From: Clostridiales bacterium UBA4696
Lineage (GTDB): Bacteria > Bacillota > Clostridia > Oscillospirales > Oscillospiraceae
Assembly: GCA_002404795.1 (NCBI GenBank)
Contig: DHKK01000154.1
Location: forward strand, 9,533-23,234
DNA length: 13,702 bases
Direction: 5' to 3'
Under the pieces are notes generated by a model. It was not told the origin of the DNA, ran no database searches, and saw only the letters and a list, made by a program, of their open reading frames with translations. Shown here one piece after another: positions 5,105-13,545 of the stretch; the first letter of the stretch is position 1, and the number at the start of each line of letters is the position of its first letter. A program made the position numbers and the translations under genes.

Positions 5105-7026
5105 AAATGAAAAAGCTGCGGATCTGCGGCGTTTCGGAGGAGCAGACGCAGCTGATCCGCCAGCTGCAGCTGCTCGGCAGCGTCGAGATCGGCGCGCCGT
5201 GCGCGCTGACGGATACGCAGGGGGTGCAGGTGTTCTGTGCCGGAGACGGGAAAAGCGCGGATGCGCTGCTCCGCACGTCCGCCCGGCTCGCATCCGCACT
5301 GGAGACCCTCAAACACTATGAAACCAAAAAGGGCGGTCTGTTTGCCGCCCGGCCGGAAAAGACCATCGGCGAGCTGTTCAGCGACGAGGCCTATGCCGCC
5401 GCGCTGGACACGGCCCAGGCCGTTCTGGACGCGCAGGACGCGCGCAGCCGTCTGACTGCGGAAAAAAGCAGGCTGACAGCCGTGCGGGAGGGCTTCGTGC
5501 CGTGGCAGACATTGCCGCTCCCGCTGGAGACTCTCGGGACGCAGCACACGCGCATCCTGCTCGGCACCGTCCCGGCGCAGACAGACTTGGAGGCGCTGCG
5601 CGCCAGAGTCTTTGAAGCGGCGGATGAAGTGCAGCTCGAGCAGATCAGCGCCGACCAGCAGAGCCGGTACCTGCTCGTCTTCGTCCACAAATGTGCGGCG
5701 GAGGCCGTGGGCGCGGCACTGCGCGAAGCGGGCTTCGCCCTGACCACGTTTGACGGCGTGCAGGGCACGGCGGCGGAGAATATCCGCCGGACCGACGAGG
5801 CCATTGCCGCCTGCGAACAGCAGGACGCCGAAAAGCTCGAGGCGCTGACCGCACTTGCCGCGCAGAAGCCCGCGCTGCAGCTGGCCTTTGACCGCTGCAC
5901 GCAGGAGATCTCCAAGGCGCAGGCGGCCGACCGGCTGGCGCACTCCGAAAAGACCTTCTGCCTGAGCGGCTGGGTGCCGTGCGAGGACGTGGGAAAGCTC
6001 GAGGCACTGCTCTCCGGCTTCTGCTGCGCGTGGGAGCTGACGGACCCGGCGCCGGAGGAATACCCAGACGTGCCGGTCAAGCTCAAGAACAACAAGCTGA
6101 CGTGGCCTTTAAACATGGTCACGGAGATGTACTCGCTGCCGGCCTACGACGGCGTGGACCCGAACCCCCTTATGGCGCCGTTCTTCATTTTGTTCTACGG
6201 CATCATGATGGCGGATATGGGCTACGGGCTTCTGATGATCCTGGCTTCCATCATCATCACGAAAAAGTCCCGGCCGAAGGGAACGAGCGGGCAGATGTTC
6301 GGCCTCATGTTCTCCTGCGGCATCAGTACGTTTATCATGGGTGCGCTGACCGGCGGCTTCTTCGGCGACTTCCTGCCGCAGCTCGTCGGCATCATCGACC
6401 CCGACACCACATTCAAGGCGCTGCCGTCGCTCTTTACCCCGCTGGATGATACCATCACCATCCTGCTCGGCGCGATGGCCCTCGGCTTTGTCCAGATCGT
6501 GACCGGCATGGCCATCAGCTTTGTCGAGAAGATCAAGAAGGGCCAGATCATGGACGCGATCTGGGAGGAGCTCACCTGGTGGGTCGTGTTCGCGGGCATC
6601 GCGTGCATGGCGCTCGGCGTGACGAACATCGTTTTGTACGTGGGTCTTGCGATGGTCGTGGTCGGCTCCGGCTGGAGCGCGAAGGGCTTCGGCAAGGTGA
6701 CGGCAATCTTCGGCTCCGTCTACAACCATGTGACGGGCTACTTCGGCGATATTCTCTCCTATTCGCGTCTGATGACCCTGATGCTGGCGGGCTCCGTCAT
6801 CGCCTCGGTCTTCAATACGCTCGGCGCGATCCCGGGGAACGTGGTGTTCTTCCTGATCGTGTCAGCGCTGGGCAACGGCCTCAACTTCGCGCTGAACCTG
6901 CTCAGCTGCTATGTCCATGACCTGCGTCTGCAGTGTCTGGAATACTTCGGAAAATTCTATCAGGACGGCGGCAAGCCGTTTGAACCCCTTGCGATCAACA
7001 CCAAATACGTAGACATTCAATCTTAA
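5092..7026 (+). CDS. V-type ATPase subunit I (a-subunit, ion-channel stator)
   Basis: A 644-residue protein with a long cytoplasmic N-terminal half (about 1-350) and a multi-helix membrane C-terminal half. It forms the two half-channels that carry ions to and from the K ring, and its N-terminal part anchors the E/G stalks. The membrane part starts near NPLMAPFFILFYGIM (358-372). Two buried arginines expected in the family are visible: Arg559 in LSYSRLMTL and Arg612 in YVHDLRLQCLEYFGKFY. These correspond by context to the essential channel arginines of the Thermus subunit. The start MAILKMKKLR is typical. It lies within the end of the G gene and lacks a strong ribosome site, so it probably relies on coupling. 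Length and ending (GGKPFEPL) are normal, with no sign of truncation. Confidence 0.96.
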   Translation: MAILKMKKLRICGVSEEQTQLIRQLQLLGSVEIGAPCALTDTQGVQVFCAGDGKSADALLRTSARLASALETLKHYETKKGGLFAARPEKTIGELFSDEAYAAALDTAQAVLDAQDARSRLTAEKSRLTAVREGFVPWQTLPLPLETLGTQHTRILLGTVPAQTDLEALRARVFEAADEVQLEQISADQQSRYLLVFVHKCAAEAVGAALREAGFALTTFDGVQGTAAENIRRTDEAIAACEQQDAEKLEALTALAAQKPALQLAFDRCTQEISKAQAADRLAHSEKTFCLSGWVPCEDVGKLEALLSGFCCAWELTDPAPEEYPDVPVKLKNNKLTWPLNMVTEMYSLPAYDGVDPNPLMAPFFILFYGIMMADMGYGLLMILASIIITKKSRPKGTSGQMFGLMFSCGISTFIMGALTGGFFGDFLPQLVGIIDPDTTFKALPSLFTPLDDTITILLGAMALGFVQIVTGMAISFVEKIKKGQIMDAIWEELTWWVVFAGIACMALGVTNIVLYVGLAMVVVGSGWSAKGFGKVTAIFGSVYNHVTGYFGDILSYSRLMTLMLAGSVIASVFNTLGAIPGNVVFFLIVSALGNGLNFALNLLSCYVHDLRLQCLEYFGKFYQDGGKPFEPLAINTKYVDIQS

Positions 7027-7041
7027 GGAGGAAACATCATC

Positions 7042-7533
7042 ATGCAAGCTTTTTTTGATGCATTCGGCGGTCTGGCTCTGGCGCTTCTGGGCGCAGGTCT
7101 TGCGGCGGCGCTGTGCGCCATCGGTTCGGCAAAGGGCACCGGCATGACCGGTGAGGCGGGCGCAGGTCTGCTGTGCGAGGATCCGGCCAAGTTCGGCAAG
7201 GTCCTGATCCTGCAGGTCATCCCCGGCACGCAGGGCCTGTACGGCCTTGTCGTGTGGTTCTTCGCCATCTTCCGCATGGGCCTGCTGTCCGGCTCGCTGC
7301 CCGAGCTGACCATCACGCAGGGCCTGCAGTACTTTGTCGCCTGCCTGCCCATGGCACTCGGCGGCATGATCTCCGCGTTCGCACAGGGCCGCGTGGCCTG
7401 CGCGTCCATCAATCTGCTGGCCAAGAAGCCCGACCACTGGTCCAAGGGCATGGTGCTTTGCGTCACGGTCGAGTTCTACGCCATTTTGTCCCTGCTGGCT
7501 TCCATGCTGATGATCATCAATATCAGCAAGTAA
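7042..7533 (+). CDS. V-type ATPase subunit K (rotor ring proteolipid, Na+-type)
   Basis: This 163-residue protein forms the membrane rotor ring. It has four hydrophobic helices arranged as two related hairpins, the 16-kDa form rather than the 8-kDa form. Residues matching the sodium site of E. hirae NtpK are present: Thr63 and Gln64 in IPGTQGLYG (60-68), Gln115 in AFAQGRVA, and the carboxylate Glu144 in VEFYAIL. Ile60 stands where E. hirae has Leu61. Only the second hairpin carries the ion-binding glutamate, as in eukaryotic-size c subunits and NtpK. I infer sodium transport from this residue set, but it is not proven here. The gene has AAGGAGG about 10 nt before its ATG, just after the I stop codon, a good ribosome site for a subunit needed in many copies. 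Confidence 0.96.
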   Translation: MQAFFDAFGGLALALLGAGLAAALCAIGSAKGTGMTGEAGAGLLCEDPAKFGKVLILQVIPGTQGLYGLVVWFFAIFRMGLLSGSLPELTITQGLQYFVACLPMALGGMISAFAQGRVACASINLLAKKPDHWSKGMVLCVTVEFYAILSLLASMLMIINISK

Positions 7534-7555
7534 CCCTGCATAAGAGGGCGAAACG

Positions 7556-8155
7556 ATGAACGGAATTGAAAAGATCTCCGCCCGCATTCTTGCGGACGCC
7601 GAAGCGGAAGCCGCCGCCATCCGCGGCCAGGCCGAAGAAAAGGCGGCGCAGATCACGGCGGACTATGACAAAAAGATCGCGGCCGAGCAGCAGCGGCTCT
7701 CGGCGGAGGTCGAGGCCGAGGCTGCCAAGCAGCTCGAGCGCGACCAGGGCGCGGCCCGCATGGCCGCGCGCCGGCAGCTGCTCGAGACGAAGCAGGCGCT
7801 CGTCGACAAGGCCTTCCGTCAGGCGGAGCAGCAGCTGCGTTCGCTGCCGCAGGCAGAGTATGAGACCCTCTGCGCCCATCTGGCCTGCGGCGCGAGCACG
7901 TCCGGCTGCGAGGAGCTCATCTTCTCCGCGGAGGACCGCGCGCGCGTCGGCGCAGCCGTCACGGCAAAGGCCAACGAGCTGCTGCAGAAGGCAGGCAAGC
8001 CCGCGCAGCTGACGCTCGCGGCCGAAACGCGGCCGATCCGCGGCGGCGTGGTGCTGAAAAACGGTCTGATCGAGACCAACTGCTCGCTTGGGACGCTGGT
8101 CGACGGCCTGCGGCCGGAGCTTTCCGGCAAGGTCGCGGCCCGGCTGTTTGGCTGA
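7556..8155 (+). CDS. V-type ATPase subunit E (peripheral stalk)
   Basis: A 199-residue stalk protein. The first 105 residues are a charged helix rich in Ala, Glu, Gln and Arg, fit to coil with subunit G. The C-terminal globular part ends in the family's recognisable stretch RPIRGGVVLKNGLIETNCSL (159-178), followed by GTLVDGLRPELSGKVA, which binds the top of the A3B3 head. Length is typical of bacterial and archaeal E subunits. The ribosome site is weak (GAGGG 7 nt upstream) and the gene starts 22 nt after subunit K. No unusual residues are apparent. It is placed between K and C as in the standard operon, which supports the assignment strongly despite the low-complexity N-terminus. Confidence 0.93.
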   Translation: MNGIEKISARILADAEAEAAAIRGQAEEKAAQITADYDKKIAAEQQRLSAEVEAEAAKQLERDQGAARMAARRQLLETKQALVDKAFRQAEQQLRSLPQAEYETLCAHLACGASTSGCEELIFSAEDRARVGAAVTAKANELLQKAGKPAQLTLAAETRPIRGGVVLKNGLIETNCSLGTLVDGLRPELSGKVAARLFG

Positions 8156-8172
8156 GAAGCCGGGAGGCCGAT

Positions 8173-9180
8173 GTGACGGAACAAACGAAAAAGAAAACCA
8201 GAGCGTGCAGGGATACCGACTATCTGTTCGTGTCGGCGTATCTGCGGGCGAAGGAGCCGCAGCTGCTGAGCCGGGAAAAGGCGGAGCGGATGCTCGCCTC
8301 CTCGGGGCAGGAGGCCGCGCGGATCCTGGAGGGCTGCGGCTATGCGGACGTGCTGAGCGTTGGGCTGGACCGGGCGCTGAACGACCGCCGCACCGCCGTG
8401 TTTGACGATCTGGAGGCGATCGCGCCGAAGGACGGCATCGTCAGCCTCTTCCGCATGCGCTACGATTACCACAACGCCAAGACCATCGTCAAGGCCGAGG
8501 CCATGGGCAAGGACCCGTCCGGCCTGCTGCTCGGCGGCGGCCGCGTGGACGCGCAGGCGCTCAAGACGGCGTATGAGACCGGCGAGGCAGGCCCTGCGCC
8601 GCAGGCGGTATTGGAGGCCATGACGGCCGCGCGCGACGCGCTGTCAAGAAGCGCCGACCCGCAGCTGGCGGACCTCATCCTGGACCGTGCGTATTTTGCC
8701 GAATACCATGCCGCAGCCGCGCAGGTGGGCAGCAGCTTCCTCATGGGCTATGCCGCTCTGCAGGCGGACAGCGCGAATCTCCGCGCCGCCGTCCGCGCCC
8801 GCCGGATGCAGAAGGACGCGGGATTTCTGGAGGGCGTGCTCGTCCCCGGCGGCAGCGTCGATGCGGCGGAGATCTGCCGGGCGCTGGGGCAGGACGAGCC
8901 GTTTGCCCCGCTGTTTGCCGCTTCCGCGCTCTTTGCCGCGGCGCAGGCGGGCGACGAATCGCAGACTGGCTCTCTGACCGCGTTCGAGCGGCTGTGTGAC
9001 GATACGCTCACGGCGTATTTTGCAAAGGCAAGATCGGTCGTCTTCGGCGAGCAGGTCGTGATCGCCTATCTCTGCGCGCTGGAGACCGAGATCGCCGCGG
9101 CGCGGATGATCGTGAACGGCCTGCAGATCGGGCTTCCTGCCGATACCATCCGCACGCGGCTGCGGGAGCTGTATTTTTGA
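8173..9180 (+). CDS. V-type ATPase subunit C (AC39/d-type socket subunit)
   Basis: This 335-residue helical protein is the AC39/d-type subunit that seats the central shaft (D/F) on the K ring. The RMRYDYHNAKTIVKA stretch (95-109) is the clearest family motif, with GRVD beginning the next segment. The N-terminal DTDYLFVSAYLRAKE (15-29) matches the usual start of the domain. The start codon is GTG at 8173, with GGAGG 5 nt upstream. An ATG two bases earlier is out of frame and is followed at once by TGA, so it cannot be the start. Length is slightly below 350, within the family's range. It lies 17 nt after subunit E and ends shortly before subunit F. Confidence 0.94.
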   Translation: MTEQTKKKTRACRDTDYLFVSAYLRAKEPQLLSREKAERMLASSGQEAARILEGCGYADVLSVGLDRALNDRRTAVFDDLEAIAPKDGIVSLFRMRYDYHNAKTIVKAEAMGKDPSGLLLGGGRVDAQALKTAYETGEAGPAPQAVLEAMTAARDALSRSADPQLADLILDRAYFAEYHAAAAQVGSSFLMGYAALQADSANLRAAVRARRMQKDAGFLEGVLVPGGSVDAAEICRALGQDEPFAPLFAASALFAAAQAGDESQTGSLTAFERLCDDTLTAYFAKARSVVFGEQVVIAYLCALETEIAAARMIVNGLQIGLPADTIRTRLRELYF

Positions 9181-9192
9181 GCGAGGTGCCTT

Positions 9193-9507
9193 ATGTATAA
9201 GATCGCAGTTTTGGGCGAACGCGAGAGCGTTATGGGCTTTGCGGCTCTGGGGCTCGCCGTGTTCCCCGTGGAATCCGCCGAAGAGGCGGCGGAGGCCTTC
9301 CACCGCCTGACCCGGCAGTCCGACGTGTACGCCATCATCTATGTGACCGAGACCTACGCCGCCGCGCTGGCACCGCAGATCGCAAAGTTCGAGACGAGCG
9401 TCACGCCGGCCGTCATCCTCATCCCCGGCGCGAACGGCAGCCAGGGGCTGGGCATGAGCGCGCTGAACGCCGCGGTGGAACGGGCCGTTGGCTCGAATAT
9501 CATTTAA
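9193..9507 (+). CDS. V-type ATPase subunit F (central shaft)
   Basis: A 104-residue alpha/beta protein that binds subunit D in the rotating shaft. The start MYKIAVLGERESVMGFAALG (1-20) is the standard F-subunit opening, in which the first strand is followed by a Gly-rich turn. A second strand, YAIIYVTE, and a third, PAVILIPG, follow as expected. The C-terminus (AVERAVGSNII) is typical. The gene begins 12 nt after subunit C, with GAGGTG about 4 nt before the ATG. It is complete and ordinary. In Enterococcus naming this is ntpG; that letter differs from the stalk G subunit above, so I leave the symbol empty. Confidence 0.94.
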   Translation: MYKIAVLGERESVMGFAALGLAVFPVESAEEAAEAFHRLTRQSDVYAIIYVTETYAAALAPQIAKFETSVTPAVILIPGANGSQGLGMSALNAAVERAVGSNII

Positions 9508-9509
9508 CT

Positions 9510-9531
9510 ATCCTTTAAATTTAGAAAGGAT
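9510..9531 (+). promoter_or_regulatory. hairpin enclosing the subunit A ribosome site
   Basis: ATCCTTT (9510-9516) is the exact complement of AAAGGAT (9525-9531), with an 8-nt AT-rich loop. The right arm contains the AAAGGA ribosome site of subunit A, whose ATG is 9 nt beyond it. If formed, the 7-bp stem would hide that site. It is weak (two G-C pairs), so any effect would be modest. Confidence 0.4.
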
Positions 9532-9539
9532 CCGATGAA

Positions 9540-11306
9540 ATGTCAGGTAGAATTGTAAAGGTATCCGGTCCGCTGGTCGTTGCCGAGGGGATGGAAGACG
9601 CCAACATGGCGGACGTCGTCCGCGTCGGCAAACAGCAGCTGATCGGTGAGATCCTGAATATGACGGGCGGCTCCGCCTCCATTCAGGTCTATGAAGAAAC
9701 GAGCGGTCTCGGCCCCGGCGCCGAGGTCACGACGACCGGCATGCCCCTTTCCGTGGAGCTTGGCCCGGGCATGCTGGAGGGCATCTATGACGGCATCCAG
9801 CGTCCTCTGACCGAGATCCGCAAGCTCTGCGGCGAGACCATCGCCCGCGGCGTGCAGGTCCCGGCGCTGAACCGGGAAAAGAAGTGGGACTTTATCCCCA
9901 CGGTCCAGGCGGGCGACAAGCTCTCCGGCGGCGACGTCATCGGCACCGTGCAGGAGACGAGCGCCGTGCTGCACAAGATCATGGTCCCGCCCAACGTGGC
10001 CGGTACCGTCAAGGAGATCAAGGCCGGCTCGTTCACGGTCACCGAGACCGTCTGCGTGCTGGAAACGGCGAAGGGCGAGGAAAACCTTACCCTCATGCAG
10101 AAGTGGCCCGTGCGCGTGGCCCGGCCGTATGACCGGAAGTTCACGCCTTCGCAGCCGCTCATGACCGGCCAGCGCATCATCGACACCATGTTCCCGCTGG
10201 CCAAGGGCGGCACCGCCGCCGTCCCCGGTCCCTTCGGCTCGGGCAAGACCGTCGTGCAGCATCAGCTGGCGAAGTGGTCCGACGTCGACATCGTCGTCTA
10301 CATCGGCTGCGGCGAGCGCGGCAACGAGATGACCGACGTTCTGATGGAGTTCCCGGAGCTGCACGACCCCAATACCGGCGAGCCGCTGATGAAGCGGACC
10401 GTCCTGATCGCCAACACCTCCGATATGCCGGTCGCGGCGCGCGAAGCGTCCATCTACACCGGCATCACCATCGCGGAATATTTCCGCGATATGGGCTATG
10501 ACGTCGCCGTCATCGCCGACTCCACCTCCCGCTGGGCAGAGGCCCTGCGTGAAATGTCCGGCCGACTCGAAGAGATGCCCGGCGAAGAGGGCTACCCCGC
10601 ATACCTCGCTTCGCGCCTCGCGCAGTTCTACGAGCGCGCGGGCTGCGTCGAGTGCCTCGGCGCGGACGAGCGCCGCGGATCGCTGACCGCCATCGGCGCG
10701 GTCTCGCCTCCGGGCGGCGATATCTCCGAGCCTGTCTCGCAGGCGACGATGCGCATCGTCAAGGTCTTCTGGGGTCTGGACGCCTCGCTGGCCTACGCGC
10801 GGCATTTCCCGGCCATCAACTGGCTGACGAGCTACTCGCTGTACCTCGACACGCTGCGCGGCTGGTGCGATGAAAACCTCGGCAGAAGCTTTATGCTCAA
10901 TCGCGGCCGGGCCATGGCTCTTCTCCAGAAGGAAGCCGAGCTGCAGGAGATCGTCAAGCTCGTCGGTCAGGACGCGCTGAGCCCCGCCGACAACCTGACG
11001 CTTGAATCCGCCAAGATGATCCGCGAGGACTTTTTGCAGCAGAACGCCTTCCTCGAAAACGACCAGTATTCGTCGTTCGACCGGCAGGCACGGCTGCTGG
11101 AGCTGATCCTGCGGTACAAGGATCTCTGCGACGCGGCGATCGCGCGCGGCGCGGATATCTGGAAGCTCTACACCATCGCGGCCAGAGCCGCCATCGGCCG
11201 CGCGAAGACCGTCCCGGCGGAAAGCTATAAGGACGTTTACGCACAGATCGATGCCGACATGGAACAGCAGATCGAAGAAGTGGCAAAGGAGGCTGAGGCT
11301 GAATGA
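9540..11306 (+). CDS. V-type ATPase catalytic subunit A
   Basis: A 588-residue catalytic subunit; three copies alternate with B in the A3B3 head and hydrolyse or make ATP. The P-loop GPFGSGKT is at residues 230-237, with Lys236. The catalytic glutamate Glu259 lies in GCGERGNEMTDVL. The bulge domain typical of A subunits (roughly 110-190), with VPPNVAGTVKE, is present. The DSTSRWAEALREMSGRLEEM block is canonical. Length is close to E. hirae NtpA, and there is no intein. The ATG at 9540 is preceded by AAAGGA at 9 nt. Another ATG at 9535 is out of frame and would give only seven codons. The stop overlaps the B start as ATGA, consistent with equal synthesis of A and B. Confidence 0.98.
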   Translation: MSGRIVKVSGPLVVAEGMEDANMADVVRVGKQQLIGEILNMTGGSASIQVYEETSGLGPGAEVTTTGMPLSVELGPGMLEGIYDGIQRPLTEIRKLCGETIARGVQVPALNREKKWDFIPTVQAGDKLSGGDVIGTVQETSAVLHKIMVPPNVAGTVKEIKAGSFTVTETVCVLETAKGEENLTLMQKWPVRVARPYDRKFTPSQPLMTGQRIIDTMFPLAKGGTAAVPGPFGSGKTVVQHQLAKWSDVDIVVYIGCGERGNEMTDVLMEFPELHDPNTGEPLMKRTVLIANTSDMPVAAREASIYTGITIAEYFRDMGYDVAVIADSTSRWAEALREMSGRLEEMPGEEGYPAYLASRLAQFYERAGCVECLGADERRGSLTAIGAVSPPGGDISEPVSQATMRIVKVFWGLDASLAYARHFPAINWLTSYSLYLDTLRGWCDENLGRSFMLNRGRAMALLQKEAELQEIVKLVGQDALSPADNLTLESAKMIREDFLQQNAFLENDQYSSFDRQARLLELILRYKDLCDAAIARGADIWKLYTIAARAAIGRAKTVPAESYKDVYAQIDADMEQQIEEVAKEAEAE

Positions 11307-12685
11307 TCCGGGAATATCGTACCATCCGTGAGGTCTCCGGGCCTCTGATGATCGTCAAAAACGTCGAGGGCGTCACCTACGACGAGCTGGCGGAGCTCGA
11401 GCTGCCGAACGGCGAGGTCCGGCACTGCAAGGTCCTCGAATGCAACGGCGATACCGCCGTCGTCCAGCTGTTTGAAAACTCCGCAGGCATCAACCTGAAG
11501 GACAGCAAGATCCGCTTCCTGGGCCACCCGCTGGAGCTGGCCGTGTCCGAGGATATGCTCGGCCGCGTCTTCAACGGCATGGGCCACCCGAAGGACGGCG
11601 GACCCGAGGTCCTGGCGGCCGAGATGAAGGATATCAACGGCCTGCCCATGAACCCCGCTGCCCGCGACTACCCCAACGAATTTATCCAGACCGGCATCTC
11701 CACGATCGACGGGCTCAACACCCTCGTCCGCGGCCAGAAGCTGCCGATCTTCTCCGGCTCCGGCCTGCCGCATGCACAGCTGGCCGCCCAGATCGCCCGT
11801 CAGGCGAAGGTGCTGGGCGACGACGCGTCGAACTTCGCCGTCGTCTTCGCCGCCATCGGCATCACGTTCGAGGAATCGGAGTTCTTCATCCAGGAATTCC
11901 GCCGCACGGGCGCCATCGACCGCACCGTCGTCTTCTCGAACCTCGCCAATGACCCGGCTGTCGAGCGTATCGCAACGCCGCGTATGGCCCTGACCGCCGC
12001 CGAATATCTGGCCTTCGAGTGTGGGATGCACGTGTTGGTCATCATGACTGACATCACGAACTACGCCGAGGCCCTGCGTGAGGTCTCTGCCGCGCGCAAG
12101 GAGGTCCCGGGCCGCCGCGGCTACCCCGGCTACCTCTATACCGACCTTGCCACGCTCTACGAGCGCGCCGGCCGCCGCATCGGCAAGAAGGGCTCTATCA
12201 CCCTCATCCCGATCCTGACCATGCCGGAAGACGACAAGACCCACCCGATCCCCGACCTGACCGGCTACATCACCGAGGGACAGATCATCCTCAGCCGAGA
12301 CCTCTACCGCAAGGGCGTCATTCCCCCCGTCGACGTGCTGCCGAGCCTGTCCCGACTCAAGGACAAGGGCATTGGCCCGGGCAAGACGCGTGAGGACCAT
12401 GCGGGCACCATGAACCAGCTCTTTGCCGCCTATTCCGCCGGCAAGGACGCCAAGGAGCTTGCGACCATCCTCGGCGAGAGCGCCCTTTCGCCCACGGACC
12501 GGCTGTACGCGAAGTTCGCCGAGGAATTCGAGCAGCGCTATGTCAGCCAGGGCTATGAGGAGAACCGGTCGATTGAGGAAACGCTGAACATCGGCTGGGA
12601 GCTGCTTTCCATCCTGCCTGAGACGGAGCTCAAGCGCATCAAGCCCGAGTTCATCGAGAAGTACCTGCCCAAAAAGCAGGCGTAA
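11303..12685 (+). CDS. V-type ATPase regulatory subunit B
   Basis: This 460-residue protein is the non-catalytic partner of A. It carries the altered P-loop region SGSGLPH (151-157) in place of GxxGxGKT, as expected for B subunits. The conserved arginine that reaches into the A active site is Arg351 in LPSLSRLKDKGIG. The family blocks VVFAAIGITFEE (180-191), TDITNYAEALREVSAARKEV (249-268) and RRGYPGYLYTDLATLYERAG (271-290) are intact. Length is normal. An AAAGGAGG precedes the ATG by about 10 nt and lies inside the end of the A gene; the ATGA overlap suggests coupled translation. Nothing unusual is seen. Confidence 0.98.
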   Translation: MIREYRTIREVSGPLMIVKNVEGVTYDELAELELPNGEVRHCKVLECNGDTAVVQLFENSAGINLKDSKIRFLGHPLELAVSEDMLGRVFNGMGHPKDGGPEVLAAEMKDINGLPMNPAARDYPNEFIQTGISTIDGLNTLVRGQKLPIFSGSGLPHAQLAAQIARQAKVLGDDASNFAVVFAAIGITFEESEFFIQEFRRTGAIDRTVVFSNLANDPAVERIATPRMALTAAEYLAFECGMHVLVIMTDITNYAEALREVSAARKEVPGRRGYPGYLYTDLATLYERAGRRIGKKGSITLIPILTMPEDDKTHPIPDLTGYITEGQIILSRDLYRKGVIPPVDVLPSLSRLKDKGIGPGKTREDHAGTMNQLFAAYSAGKDAKELATILGESALSPTDRLYAKFAEEFEQRYVSQGYEENRSIEETLNIGWELLSILPETELKRIKPEFIEKYLPKKQA

Positions 12686-12697
12686 GGCGGTGCGCTC

Positions 12698-13351
12698 ATG
12701 GCCAGTAAAACGATCAATCCGACCCGGATGGAGCTCACGCGGCTCAAGGGCCGGCTCCGCACCGCCGTGCGCGGCCACCGGCTGCTCAAGGACAAGCGCG
12801 ACGAGCTGATGCGGCAGTTCTTCCTCATCGTGCGGGAGAACAAGGCGCTGCGCGCCAAGGTCGAGGCCGGCATCGAGGAGGCCAACCGCGCCATGACCGT
12901 CGCGTCGAGCGTGATGTCTCCCGAGATGCTGCAGCAGGCGCTGCTCTACCCCAAGCAGTCGGCGACGCTTGACATGACGTTCAAAAACATCATGTCGGTC
13001 TCCGTCCCCATCTACGAGTTCCACACGAAGAGCGAGGACGCCGCGTCCATCTACCCCTACGGCTTCGCGCAGACCTCCGGCGAGCTCGACGATGCGCTCG
13101 GGGCGCTCGCCTCCGTGTTCCAGGACATGCTGGAGCTTGCGCAGGCCGAAAAAAAGACGCAGCTGCTCGCTTCTGAGATCGAAAAGACCCGCCGCCGCGT
13201 CAACGCGCTGGAATACGTCATGATCCCCGAGATGGAGAAGAACATCAAATACATCTCTATGAAGCTCGAGGAAAACGACCGCGCGACCAAGGTCCGCCTG
13301 ATGAAGGTCAAGGACATGGTGCTCAAGGACGCGCACAATTTCGAGGAATAA
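12698..13351 (+). CDS. V-type ATPase subunit D (central rotor shaft)
   Basis: A 217-residue, mostly helical protein that forms the rotating axle inside A3B3. The start NPTRMELTRLKGRLRTAVRG (7-26) and the following KDKRDELMRQF (31-41) are the strongest markers of the family. The C-terminal helix holds EKTRRRVNALEYVMIPEME (162-180). Length is normal. The gene starts 12 nt after B with only a weak GGCGGTG ribosome site, so some coupling is likely. It is the last gene of the operon: a terminator follows within about 90 nt, and no ntpJ/KtrB-like potassium transporter is encoded after it, unlike in E. hirae. Confidence 0.97.
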   Translation: MASKTINPTRMELTRLKGRLRTAVRGHRLLKDKRDELMRQFFLIVRENKALRAKVEAGIEEANRAMTVASSVMSPEMLQQALLYPKQSATLDMTFKNIMSVSVPIYEFHTKSEDAASIYPYGFAQTSGELDDALGALASVFQDMLELAQAEKKTQLLASEIEKTRRRVNALEYVMIPEMEKNIKYISMKLEENDRATKVRLMKVKDMVLKDAHNFEE

Positions 13352-13433
13352 CGCAAAAAATCCCCCTTCTGCCTTGGCTTAACAGTGATAAGGAACTAAT
13401 TCAAAAACCGTTAGCCAGCAGATTCGGATGTGC

Positions 13434-13475
13434 AAAAGAGCACCCGCCAGCGCAAAGCTTGGTGGGTGCTTTTCT
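13434..13475 (+). terminator. rho-independent terminator of the ATPase operon, probably bidirectional
   Basis: Eleven bases, AGCACCCGCCA (13439-13449), pair with TGGTGGGTGCT (13460-13470), with one G-U wobble, and TTTTCT closes the plus-strand stem. On the minus strand the same stem has one A-C mismatch and is followed by CTCTTTT. It could therefore also end a convergent gene, though less efficiently. Confidence 0.88.
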
Positions 13476-13483
13476 ACTATCCG

Positions 13484-13500
13484 CCCACTGTAGCAGTGGG
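13484..13500. repeat. 17-bp inverted repeat beyond the terminator
   Basis: CCCACTG and CAGTGGG are perfect inverted copies around TAG. Weaker CTAT/ATAG pairs extend it outward on both sides. It lies between the terminator and the stop of the convergent partial gene. Without a T run on either side it is not itself a terminator. Confidence 0.5.
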
Positions 13501-13545
13501 GAAATAGAAAATGAAAAAGTTGGCGAAAGCAAGCAAACGGAGGCG

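Noticed and set aside
9543..10805. 420-codon minus-strand frame opposite subunit A
   Set aside because: Same cause: it is antisense to a well-conserved catalytic subunit and shows no family features or ribosome site.
11237..13336. 699-codon open frame on the minus strand opposite ATPase subunits B and D
   Set aside because: It mirrors two certain genes. The translation is Arg/Gly/Val/Leu/Asp-rich without any motif, as expected of an antisense frame in GC-rich DNA.
13352..13433. Possible insertion-sequence end or small RNA after subunit D
   Set aside because: Only an imperfect inverted repeat (TGGCTTAAC / GTTAGCCA) is present, with no transposase, target duplication or promoter visible.
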